Shown here: in pieces, positions 16,808 to 23,920 of the stretch
How the letters are laid out: each line of letters starts with the position of its first letter
Numbering within the stretch: position 1 is the first letter of the stretch
From: Myxococcus guangdongensis
GTDB lineage: Bacteria > Myxococcota > Myxococcia > Myxococcales > Myxococcaceae
DNA length: 64,000 nt
Reading direction: 5' to 3'
Assembly: GCF_024198255.1 (NCBI RefSeq)
Contig: NZ_JAJVKW010000013.1
Location: forward strand, 1-64,000
Translations under genes and position numbers: made by a program
The notes under the pieces: model-generated
The model's database searches: none
The model's input: only the letters and a program-made list of their open reading frames with translations
Told to the model about the DNA's origin: nothing

Positions 16808-17845
16808 TCACCGCGGCGCGATGCTCATCCGGTAGGCCTGGGGTGTCACGCCGTACCAGCGACGGAAAGCCCGGAAGAATGACGCCTGCTCGACGAAGCC
16901 GAGCAGGTATGCGACCTCGGCCAACGTCAGCTCTGGCTGCTTCAGGTACCCTTCCGCCAGCGTCTTGCGCGTGTCGTCCAGCAACGCTTGGAAGCCGACT
17001 CCGAATTCGCTGAGACGGCGCTGCAGCGTGCGCTCGCCGAGGCCCATGACCTGGGCGACCTGGCTCAGGGTCGGCGCTCCCTGCTGGAGGTGGTCACGAA
17101 TGGCTGCTTGTACCGAGACGAGCAGCTTCGGGGCCTCGTCTGACCTTGGCAGGGCATTCTCGAGGACCCCACGAAAATAGCCCTCCATCTCCGCGTCTGC
17201 CTTGCGCACGCCAAGGGCCAGGACCCCCGGCTCCAAGACCAGCTCGGCGAGGGCGGCCCCCGTCGTCACGGCCGCGCCGAGCGTCTCCTCGTAGAGAGCG
17301 CGCTCCCTCGCTGGCATCCGCGCCCGGCGGCTGTACATCGCCCGCACGGGGATGGAGGCGTCGCTCAGCAGGGAGAGCAGGCGGATGGCCACGAGCAGGG
17401 TGTAGTCGGAGATGAGCTCACTACCGAGACTCGGGTCCTCTCGCTGCTCACGGATGTAGAGACCGTCGTCACGGAGCCCGGTCTCGTACGTCGCGGTGCG
17501 GTTGGTCAGCTTCTGGAATCGGGCATGACACGCCATGGCGACGCCGATGTTCGGCATGGTCTTGCACGCGAGGCCCACGACGCCGAGGCTCTTGACGTCA
17601 TAGGCGCGGACCGCGGCGATAACGAACTCGGCATAGCGGGGCTTCGCGAACATCAGCTCCATGTGCTGGTAGGTCGACGCACCGCTGACCCGCGCGTCAG
17701 GCAAGAGCAACGCCTTCCGGCACCAGCCAATCCGGTCGGCCAGCTCGTCCTCGGTGGCACCGAACCGGAGCGACGCCTCGAACGCAGGCAGGACGTTGCA
17801 CGCGGCGATGTCGCCCTCGGACAGCGGTTTGGCGGCCTGCGACAT
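16808..17845 (-). CDS. AraC-family regulator (arabinose-binding-domain type)
   Basis: A 345-residue protein from MSQAAKPLSEGDI. The N-terminal two thirds match the Arabinose_bd (PF12625-like) sensor found in OruR/virulence-type AraC proteins. The C-terminal HTH pair is clear: TLSQVAQVMGLGERTLQRRL and LTLAEVAYLLGFVEQASFFR, then FRRWYGVTPQAYR. An upstream in-frame ATG at 17941 would run into the divergent lipoprotein gene and lacks a ribosome site. The lipoprotein gene starts only 35 bases away on the other strand, so the two promoters must be embedded or overlapping. The regulator probably controls that gene. Confidence 0.88.
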   Translation of the reverse strand: MSQAAKPLSEGDIAACNVLPAFEASLRFGATEDELADRIGWCRKALLLPDARVSGASTYQHMELMFAKPRYAEFVIAAVRAYDVKSLGVVGLACKTMPNIGVAMACHARFQKLTNRTATYETGLRDDGLYIREQREDPSLGSELISDYTLLVAIRLLSLLSDASIPVRAMYSRRARMPARERALYEETLGAAVTTGAALAELVLEPGVLALGVRKADAEMEGYFRGVLENALPRSDEAPKLLVSVQAAIRDHLQQGAPTLSQVAQVMGLGERTLQRRLSEFGVGFQALLDDTRKTLAEGYLKQPELTLAEVAYLLGFVEQASFFRAFRRWYGVTPQAYRMSIAPR

Positions 17846-17880
17846 TGTTGGCGGCTCCCAGGGTGCAGCACCATCTTCAC

Positions 17881-18549
17881 ATGAACTGGCGCTATTCGTT
17901 CCTCTTCGCTCTCTTCGGTGTCGTGGGCTGTGGGCACGCATCCATCACCCCCCTTCAGGCGGCGCGGCTGGCGACACCGGCCGCGAGCCACGGTGAGTTG
18001 ATCTACATCGGGACGGTGACGCCCGAAGGGAGCACCATCCCTGCGTTTCGCTACGAACGGCGCGTCCTCGAGCGTGCGAACGGTGAGCGCGTCTCGACGC
18101 ACATCACGTTCGCGGACGACACGCCTGTCGTGCTGCAACAGGCGACACAAGACGAAGGCGGTCGGCTGATTGCCTTCGAGGAAGTCCACGGTCAACGCGG
18201 CGAGGCACACCACTTCGCGGGCGGTGAGCGCGGGGATGCGAACATCGTCGTCGGACCGACGCTGTTCGGATTCGCGCGCACCCACCTGCGCGAGCTGCGT
18301 GCGGGGCAGGCCGTCCCCCTGGTCTTCTGGGACCGAGGCAGCGAGTACGCCTTCGAGCTGACCTTGACCGGCGACACCGTCCAGATGCGTGCGACGAGCT
18401 TCTTCGTCGCGCTAGCCGTCTCACCGATAGAGTTCCGCCTGGGTCCGGGCGAGCAGGTCGTGGCGTATCGCGGACGCGTACCCCCACTGCGAGATGGCCG
18501 TGCCACGGACGCTGACGTGACCTATGTCCATCTTGCGCCGTTTCGCTAG
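17881..18549 (+). CDS. lipoprotein of unknown function
   Basis: A 222-residue protein from MNWRYSFLFALFGVVGC, a short signal peptide ending in a lipobox (FGVVGC). The mature part is beta-rich (LIYIGTVTPEGSTIPAFRYE, VVAYRGRVPPLRDG) with no recognised domain. It is divergent from the AraC regulator with 35 bases between starts. An alternative start at 17845 would overlap that regulator and hide the signal peptide. Confidence 0.6.
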   Translation: MNWRYSFLFALFGVVGCGHASITPLQAARLATPAASHGELIYIGTVTPEGSTIPAFRYERRVLERANGERVSTHITFADDTPVVLQQATQDEGGRLIAFEEVHGQRGEAHHFAGGERGDANIVVGPTLFGFARTHLRELRAGQAVPLVFWDRGSEYAFELTLTGDTVQMRATSFFVALAVSPIEFRLGPGEQVVAYRGRVPPLRDGRATDADVTYVHLAPFR

Positions 18550-18810
18550 GCCCCGTGCCGGTCCGTCCAACGGTCCTCGCGAGGAGCAGGCGCGCTCCGG
18601 CACCGTGGACAGGCGGGCCCTGCCGCTGCCCTTGCGAACCCGGCCGGACGCCGGTGGGACCCGGGGCCGGAATGCGGGCGCTCACCAGGGCGTCTTGCCG
18701 GAGAGGCTGCACTGCGCTGTGTCGCAGTCCAGTGGGTGGGGTGCCACGGGCAACGGATGCGGGCGCTCCTCCTCGCGGTACGGGGCGCAGCGACTGGAGG
18801 CGACGTGGAG
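18550..18810. other. intergenic gap between convergent genes
   Basis: About 260 bases between the lipoprotein and the NTF2-like gene. A six-base dyad ACTGCG...CGCAGT at 18711-18728 is the only hairpin noticed. No gene is supported. Confidence 0.35.
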
Positions 18811-19287
18811 CTACTGCTTTCGTGGCGGCGCGTTCGCGTTGTCCATGTCCGAGACGATCAGCCACGGCCCACCGGGTGCACGACGCAGGGTGAGGGTGAA
18901 CTTCCCCATGTCGTCGGCTTTGTTGCCGTAACCGTATGCGCCGATGATGTAGCCGCTCGTCTCTTCAGCGGCGAACGCGAGCGCGCGCAGTTGCAATGGA
19001 CCACCGCCCTGCCCTTCATAGGCGGCTCGGATGGCCGCACGACCACGGACAGGCGGGCGATTGCTCTGCAGCAAGAACCCGTCCTCCGCGAACAGCAATG
19101 CAAGCGCGGCCGCGTCGCCCGCGCGCCATGCCCGCTCATAGTCGCGCAGCACGCGGTCCAACGCAGGTGGCAGTGCGACATTGGGGAGGTGCACGGCCGC
19201 GGCGGGAGCAGGAGTGCCCTGAGCCAGGATGGGCTCAGTCACCAGCATCGAGCCAAGGACGACCCACGCAAGGCGATAGTGGCTCAT
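18811..19287 (-). CDS. secreted NTF2/SnoaL-like (DUF4440-type) protein
   Basis: A 158-residue protein with a signal peptide (LAWVVLGSMLVTEPILAQ, cleavage near LAQ-GT). It then shows the cone-fold pattern of NTF2-like proteins: DRVLRDYERAWRAGDAAALA, LFAEDGFLLQSNRPPVRG and RAAIRAAYEG, with later strands GKFTLTLRRAPGGPWLIVSD. Related secreted proteins are annotated DUF4440 or SnoaL-like. Any enzymatic activity is unknown. It is 41 bases downstream of the small Thr-rich exported protein gene on the same strand. Confidence 0.75.
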   Translation of the reverse strand: MSHYRLAWVVLGSMLVTEPILAQGTPAPAAAVHLPNVALPPALDRVLRDYERAWRAGDAAALALLFAEDGFLLQSNRPPVRGRAAIRAAYEGQGGGPLQLRALAFAAEETSGYIIGAYGYGNKADDMGKFTLTLRRAPGGPWLIVSDMDNANAPPRKQ

Positions 19288-19328
19288 GGACCTCGGGCTC
19301 CGGTGGATGTTGGGCTTGGGAGACGTCC

Positions 19329-19529
19329 TTACTTCGGCGCCACCGTCTTGGTCGCCGTCTTCGTTGTCGTCACGGTCTTTGTCGTCACCTTCGTCGTCGA
19401 CGTCTTCGTGACTGTCGTTGTCGCCTTCGAGGCCGCCTCGGCCGTCGACACCACGCCATTCGAATCAAAGCCCTTCATGAAGAGCGCGACGACCGCAAGA
19501 ACAGACAAAACACCTGCCAATTGCTTCAT
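19329..19529 (-). CDS. small exported Thr/Lys-rich peptide
   Basis: A 66-residue peptide. The start at 19529 is fixed by AGGAGG four bases before the ATG; the upstream extension to 19625 is not coding. Residues 1-37 form a signal-like hydrophobic segment (LAGVLSVLAVVALFMKG, then STAEAAS). The last 25 residues are a low-complexity run of TTVTK/TKTVTT repeats, so the product would be a tiny, basic, Thr-rich surface or periplasmic peptide. It lies directly upstream of the NTF2-like gene and could be co-transcribed. No homologous family comes to mind. Confidence 0.6.
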   Translation of the reverse strand: MKQLAGVLSVLAVVALFMKGFDSNGVVSTAEAASKATTTVTKTSTTKVTTKTVTTTKTATKTVAPK

Positions 19530-19650
19530 ACGACCTCCTGTCGACAGCGTGTCATGTGGAACCCTGAAAATCAAGGAGAGGCTCCGCCCGAGACTTGAAG
19601 GCAAGCGCTGAATTGAATGCATCATCCGTGCGACTCGAGGTCGCTGAGAC

Positions 19651-20841
19651 CTACTCCCAAGGCGCGAGCGGATTGCGTGGGAACCAATAGAAGAACCACG
19701 CCAGGACGCCCGCGCAGAATGTCAGCGTGGCCCCGCGCGGCAGCTTCGAGAGCGCCAGCGCCGACAGGATGCATTGGCTGGGGACAAACAGCAGCATGTA
19801 GAACGGATAGGTGACGCGCACGTGCGCGACCAGGAGGAAGAGCAGGTACGGGACCCCCACCAGCAGCGAGGAGAGGAGCGCCAGCGGCTGGCGCGCCCGG
19901 ATGTCCGGCCACACGAGCGGAATGGCGAGCCAGATGAACAGCAGGATGACCAGGTTGGGCTGGTCCATGTACTGCAGGACATCTCGAGGGATGCTGCCGT
20001 CCTCGGCCTGGAGGGACGTGACGAAATACGGCGAGTTCGGAAACCCCGAGAACCACCGCAGCGGATGCACGCTGTCGCTCATCGCCGGCGAGCCGATGGT
20101 CTGATGATAGCTCGCCATGCTCGCGAGGTGATGCAGCGGACTGGGAAAGGCCTGATACACGAGGTCGTAGAGCCCCAGTCCCGCGAGAAAGGTCAGGGCC
20201 GCGGGGATGCCGACGCTCAGACCGACCCGTGTCGTCACCGCCAGCGCGGCCTTGGAGCGCCACCGCTCCTGGCTGAGCAGGACGTAGAGCACCAGCGCGA
20301 TGAACACCATCGCCACCACGCCCTTGGCCAGCATGCCAACGCCGAGCGCGAGTCCAGCGAGCCACCACCGCTGCCCCGTGAACAAGTAGACGCCCAGCAT
20401 CGCGAAGAAGAACGCCGGGATGTCGAGCATGGCAATCGACGAGTGGACGAACCAGAGGTTCTCGAAGCCGAGCAGGAAGGCGGCGAGGAGCGCGACACGA
20501 CCGTCCGTGAGCCTCCGGGTGAGGAGGTAGAGCAGCACCAGCGTGAAGCTGCCTGCGAAGACGGAGGGCAGGCGCCAGCCGAATCCTCGGTCACCGAACG
20601 CCTGGATGCTGAGTGCGATGAGCACCTTGGCCAGCGGCGGATGCTCCTCGTTGCACGCCGTCCCGTCGAGCAGACACCTGGCGGCCGGTACGTAGTGGGC
20701 CTCGTCGAAGACATAGGACAGGGCCGGCTGATCGATGATGAGCAGGTGAAGCAGCAGGACCCCCGCCACGAGCCCCACGAGTGCCCAGCCATCGCTGGGC
20801 GTCGAGGGCTTCGGCGGCGTCGAGCCATCCCACCGACGCAT
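19651..20841 (-). CDS. membrane glycosyltransferase, family 39/PMT-like
   Basis: A polytopic membrane protein of about 396 residues. The first luminal loop has YVFDEAHYVPAA followed by NEEHPPLAKVLIALS, the DE and HPPL signature of the protein O-mannosyltransferase/ArnT-type GT-C superfamily. At least eight hydrophobic helices follow. Such enzymes transfer a sugar from a polyprenyl phosphate donor onto protein or lipid at the outer face of the membrane. The ATG at 20841 has GGAG seven bases upstream; an ATG at 20871 lacks one. At about 400 residues it is shorter than bacterial PMTs, lacking a large C-terminal domain. Confidence 0.8.
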   Translation of the reverse strand: MRRWDGSTPPKPSTPSDGWALVGLVAGVLLLHLLIIDQPALSYVFDEAHYVPAARCLLDGTACNEEHPPLAKVLIALSIQAFGDRGFGWRLPSVFAGSFTLVLLYLLTRRLTDGRVALLAAFLLGFENLWFVHSSIAMLDIPAFFFAMLGVYLFTGQRWWLAGLALGVGMLAKGVVAMVFIALVLYVLLSQERWRSKAALAVTTRVGLSVGIPAALTFLAGLGLYDLVYQAFPSPLHHLASMASYHQTIGSPAMSDSVHPLRWFSGFPNSPYFVTSLQAEDGSIPRDVLQYMDQPNLVILLFIWLAIPLVWPDIRARQPLALLSSLLVGVPYLLFLLVAHVRVTYPFYMLLFVPSQCILSALALSKLPRGATLTFCAGVLAWFFYWFPRNPLAPWE

Positions 20842-20906
20842 CTTGAGACTCCATCGAGAAGGTGCGTCCATGCTTGATGACCGGAGGATACTCACGAACC
20901 TGCGCC

Positions 20907-21902
20907 CTAACGCCCATCCACCCAGTAGCGATAGCCATTGACCCGGAAGGGCACGCCGAGTTCCGCGCAAAGCTCCGCGATGACCTCCGGGGTGAAGAAG
21001 TAGTTGCGCACCCGGACGATGCGCTCGCCGTCCGTCTCCACGGTCATCACGGTGCGAACCAGCGGTCCCTCGTCGTGGTCGTACCAGAAGAGCAGGATGG
21101 GTGAGCCGCGATGCGTGCGGACTTCGCAGCGAGGGCTGGTGGACAGATACCCTTCGAGCAGTTGCGGCGGGACACCGCCCCGCTCGTCGAAGGTGATGGG
21201 CGCGAGCGTTCCGGCGAAGGAGCCGGTGTCCGGATTCTTCGGTGCGTCCTGGCCGTACTCGGTGACGACGCCGACGATCTCCACGCTGGCGCTGTCGAGC
21301 AACAGGTCCGTCAGTCGCTCCAGGTCCCGCGCATTGAACGCCGCACAGAACGCGTCCAGCGCCGCGGGCGCGGGGGTTCGAGTCACAGGCTCTTCCGGCG
21401 CCGCCAACAGGCCCCTTCCCCGATGGAGCGCGGACTTCACCGCGCCCACCGTCGTCGAGAGCGCATCCGCGATCTCCTGGAGCGAGAAGTCGAACACATC
21501 CTTGAGCACCACCGCGGCCCGCTCCTGCGGGGACAGCCGCACCAGCAAGGAGCCAGCGGCCTCGCGCGGTGCACGAGGGTCCGGCTCCGTCGCCCCCTCC
21601 ACGGGCGCCTCGAAGGCGAACTCCAGACGCATGCGCCGCATGCGGTCCACCCAGAGGTTCGACGCCACCCGGAAGATCCACGCGCGCGGATTCGGCAGCG
21701 TCATGAACACCGTCCCGAGCGTCACGAACGCCCGGGCGAGCGTGTCCTGCACCAGGTCCTCCGCGTCCCACGGGCTGCGCGTGAGGTGGCGGCAGTAGCG
21801 ATAGAGCTCGGGACGCATCGGCTCGAAGACGTCGAGGAACCGATGCCAGGACGACTGCACCTCGTCGCTCAGCGCGTTGATGTCGGGGGGCGACTTGCTC
21901 AC
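20907..21902 (-). CDS. ECF sigma factor with C-terminal NTF2-like domain
   Basis: A 331-residue protein. Sigma region 2 is visible in YRYCRHLTRSPWDAEDLVQD and region 4 in LSPQERAAVVLKDVFDFSLQ with the helix-turn-helix ALSTTVGAVKSALHRGRG. The last 150 residues (APAALDAFCAAFNARDLERL, ending GYRYWVDGR) form a SnoaL/NTF2-like domain, as in ECF groups whose tail modulates activity in place of an anti-sigma factor. It starts at a GTG overlapping the stop of the upstream reductase gene (GTGA), so the two are translationally coupled. No anti-sigma gene is nearby. Confidence 0.85.
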   Translation of the reverse strand: MSKSPPDINALSDEVQSSWHRFLDVFEPMRPELYRYCRHLTRSPWDAEDLVQDTLARAFVTLGTVFMTLPNPRAWIFRVASNLWVDRMRRMRLEFAFEAPVEGATEPDPRAPREAAGSLLVRLSPQERAAVVLKDVFDFSLQEIADALSTTVGAVKSALHRGRGLLAAPEEPVTRTPAPAALDAFCAAFNARDLERLTDLLLDSASVEIVGVVTEYGQDAPKNPDTGSFAGTLAPITFDERGGVPPQLLEGYLSTSPRCEVRTHRGSPILLFWYDHDEGPLVRTVMTVETDGERIVRVRNYFFTPEVIAELCAELGVPFRVNGYRYWVDGR

Positions 21903-22492
21903 GGTGTCAGCGGCTCATAGCACAGGACCACCAGGCCCTGGCCGAGCTGGGTCGTCCGCACCAGCTTCAGCTTCTGTCGACCTTCGAGGTCCTTGAAGAG
22001 CGGGGTGCCTCCCCCGAGGAGCACCGGATGGACGATGAGCCGATACTCATCGACGAGTCGGAGCCGGGTGAGCGTCGCGACGAGCCCCGCGCCGGCCCAC
22101 GCCACCATCGGCTTGCCAGGTTGACGCTTCAGCGCGGTGAGCTCCTCGGCGATGTTCTCCTGGAGGATGCGGGTGTTGTTCCACGCGGCATGCTCGAGCG
22201 TCCGAGACAGCACGACCTTCGGCAGCGCGTTCATCTTGCGGGCGAAGGCGAGGTCCTGGGGAGAGCGGGGGTTCAGCTCCGCGTTCGGCCAGTAGGCGAG
22301 CATCTCCTCGTACGAGCGCCGGCCGTACAGCGCCAGGCCCACCGAGTCGATCATCTCCTCGCAGTACTGCTCGAACTGGGGGTTGCCGTCCTCGAACCAA
22401 TCGAGCCGCCCTTCGGAGTCCGCGATGAAGCCGTCGAGCGAGACAACCATGGAGACGAAAAGGCGGCGATGGGTGGGTTCTTGGGTTGTCAT
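21899..22492 (-). CDS. dihydrofolate reductase family protein (RibD C-terminal type)
   Basis: A 197-residue protein of the DHFR/RibD_C superfamily: LFVSMVVSLDGFIADSEGRL at the N-terminus, GLALYGRRSYEEMLAYWP in the NADPH-binding core, and DEYRLIVHPVLLGGGTPLF near the end. Free-standing members (YyaP/YwjB type) are NADPH-dependent reductases of unknown substrate and rarely true DHFRs. The gene overlaps the ECF sigma gene by four bases, a common partnership for this family. Confidence 0.85.
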   Translation of the reverse strand: MTTQEPTHRRLFVSMVVSLDGFIADSEGRLDWFEDGNPQFEQYCEEMIDSVGLALYGRRSYEEMLAYWPNAELNPRSPQDLAFARKMNALPKVVLSRTLEHAAWNNTRILQENIAEELTALKRQPGKPMVAWAGAGLVATLTRLRLVDEYRLIVHPVLLGGGTPLFKDLEGRQKLKLVRTTQLGQGLVVLCYEPLTP

Positions 22493-22580
22493 CCCCGGAA
22501 GACGAACCCGCGCTCCAGAAGGATACTCCCCCTCGTGAAACGGGCTGTTTCGCGAGCATCGGCCGGGCTACCCTGGCGCG

Positions 22581-22910
22581 ATGCGAAGCACCGACCTCGA
22601 CCTCTACGCGCCGATTCCACGCGGGCATCGCGTCCGCCTGATGGGCCTGAAGCGCCCAGGCAGCTTCCTGGTGGGCCCCGTCGACGCCACCCTCGTCATC
22701 GACCTCACCACCGGCACGTACTACATCCCCCACGCGCTGTTCTCCGACTTCCAGACCTGCACCTCGCCCGAGATGCTCGACGCGCTGATCCACGCGGGCA
22801 AATGGAGCATCACCCTGAACTACGAAGGGGAAGTGCTCGCCTCCGCGGTGACCCTCAAGGACGCGGGCAAGTACAACTACGCCATGACCCGACTGTTCGT
22901 CACCCCGTGA
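22581..22910 (+). CDS. small conserved-looking protein, unknown function
   Basis: A 109-residue soluble protein without signal peptide or cysteine motif. It appears to be a small beta-rich fold (HRVRLMGLKRPGSFLVGP, ATLVIDLTTGTYYIPHALFS, WSITLNYEGEVLASAV). It lies between the reductase gene, from which it diverges, and the TetR gene, to which it converges. No strong ribosome site is visible. Confidence 0.5.
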   Translation: MRSTDLDLYAPIPRGHRVRLMGLKRPGSFLVGPVDATLVIDLTTGTYYIPHALFSDFQTCTSPEMLDALIHAGKWSITLNYEGEVLASAVTLKDAGKYNYAMTRLFVTP

Positions 22911-22932
22911 GCCTCTGACGACGGGGCCTGGC

Positions 22933-23583
22933 TCAGCGCAGCGTCAGTCCCAGCCGCCGGGCCAGGAAGGACTGCATCACGTCGGCCGCGGCCTGGGTGT
23001 ATTCATCCGTCATGCGACCATGAAGGTAGAAGGACATCCGGAGGCTCGCGGTGCCGAACTCCACCGCCAGCGCCGCGATGTCCGGTGACCCCTTCGGGAT
23101 GTCGATGCCGTGCACCGCGAGCAGGCCGCGCGCGAGCGTGCCCAGGCGCGCGATGGTGGACTCGAACGCGCGGAAGCTCACATCCGAGACCGGCCCGCTC
23201 AGCAGGACGACCTGCGCCGCCGGATGCGTGCGGTAGAACTCCGCCGCCTCGTGGACCATGCGCGTGAGCGGCTCCTGCCAGTCCTTGGCCCCCAGGAGGC
23301 GCCTGGCATAGCGCGTCAGGTGCGCCTCCAGCGCCGCCAGCTGGCGCTCCGCCAGCTCGTTGAGCAGCGCCTGCGGGGTCGGAAAGAACTTGTAGATGGT
23401 CGACCGCGGGTACTCGAGCCGCTCGGCCAGCGTCGGGATGGAGAAGGCCGAGAGCCCGGACTCGAGCAGCAGCGCCTCCGCCGCCTGGAGCACGGCATCC
23501 ACCCGGACCTTGGCGCGCTGCTGCTGCGGCTTGCGCGCCACGAAGTCGGGGTTGGGGGCGGATTGACGCGCATCGTCAGCCAT
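22933..23583 (-). CDS. TetR-family transcriptional regulator
   Basis: A 216-residue protein from MADDARQSAPNPDF. The N-terminal HTH is typical (VDAVLQAAEALLLESGLSAF, then TLAERLEYPRSTIYKFFPTP). The helical C-terminal ligand domain is variable. Start 23583 is preferred, with GGAG nine bases upstream; the longer open frame would read through a transposase relic. It is divergent from the di-haem oxygenase gene. Three GCGACA-N2-TGT sites lie in the region between, so it probably represses that gene and itself. Confidence 0.88.
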   Translation of the reverse strand: MADDARQSAPNPDFVARKPQQQRAKVRVDAVLQAAEALLLESGLSAFSIPTLAERLEYPRSTIYKFFPTPQALLNELAERQLAALEAHLTRYARRLLGAKDWQEPLTRMVHEAAEFYRTHPAAQVVLLSGPVSDVSFRAFESTIARLGTLARGLLAVHGIDIPKGSPDIAALAVEFGTASLRMSFYLHGRMTDEYTQAAADVMQSFLARRLGLTLR

Positions 23584-23596
23584 GGCTCGTGACTCC

Positions 23597-23683
23597 ATTG
23601 CGTTCGTCGCGGACGCAAAGTCGGCGGAGCTGGTTCTTCCACGCCGGGGTTCGCTCGACAACCCAGCGGTGGCAGCCGAGTCG
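23597..23683 (-). pseudogene. IS5-type transposase C-terminal relic
   Basis: About 29 codons read leftward as GCHRWVVERTPAWKNQLRRL followed by CVRDERN, the conserved C-terminal segment of IS5-type DDE transposases around the final catalytic Glu (HRWVVERTFAW). The same motif occurs in the larger element at 27459-28262 (AGVERTFAWKNQL). The fragment abuts the TetR start region. Insertion and loss of an element here may have shaped this promoter. Confidence 0.65.
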
Positions 23684-23738
23684 CGCCGTGGACTCGCCCC
23701 CCGGACGCACACTCACCCAGCCCTGACTTTCGCCAAAT

Positions 23739-23807
23739 GCCAATAAGCGACAGATGTCGCCTACGGCACTTTCGCGACAAATGTCCCTTATTGGCGACAA
23801 ATGTGAA
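23739..23807. promoter_or_regulatory. cluster of three TetR-type operator repeats
   Basis: Three copies of GCGACA-RA-TGT occur at 23747-23760, 23774-23787 and 23794-23807. The first is a complete palindrome (GCGACA GA TGTCGC); the second and third lose one arm progressively. The 22 bases at 23739-23760 also form an imperfect inverted repeat with 23774-23795 (19 of 22 matching). The cluster lies between the divergent TetR and di-haem oxygenase genes and is the likely regulator-binding site. Confidence 0.65.
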
Positions 23808-23920
23808 CTAGTCTCATACCGAGCGTGCGCCTCGAAAACTGACGTCTTCGAGCACATGCCCATCCGGTCGGACCGCGACCCCATCCGACCGACCCACAGA
23901 CAGACAGGAGGAGGGACGTC

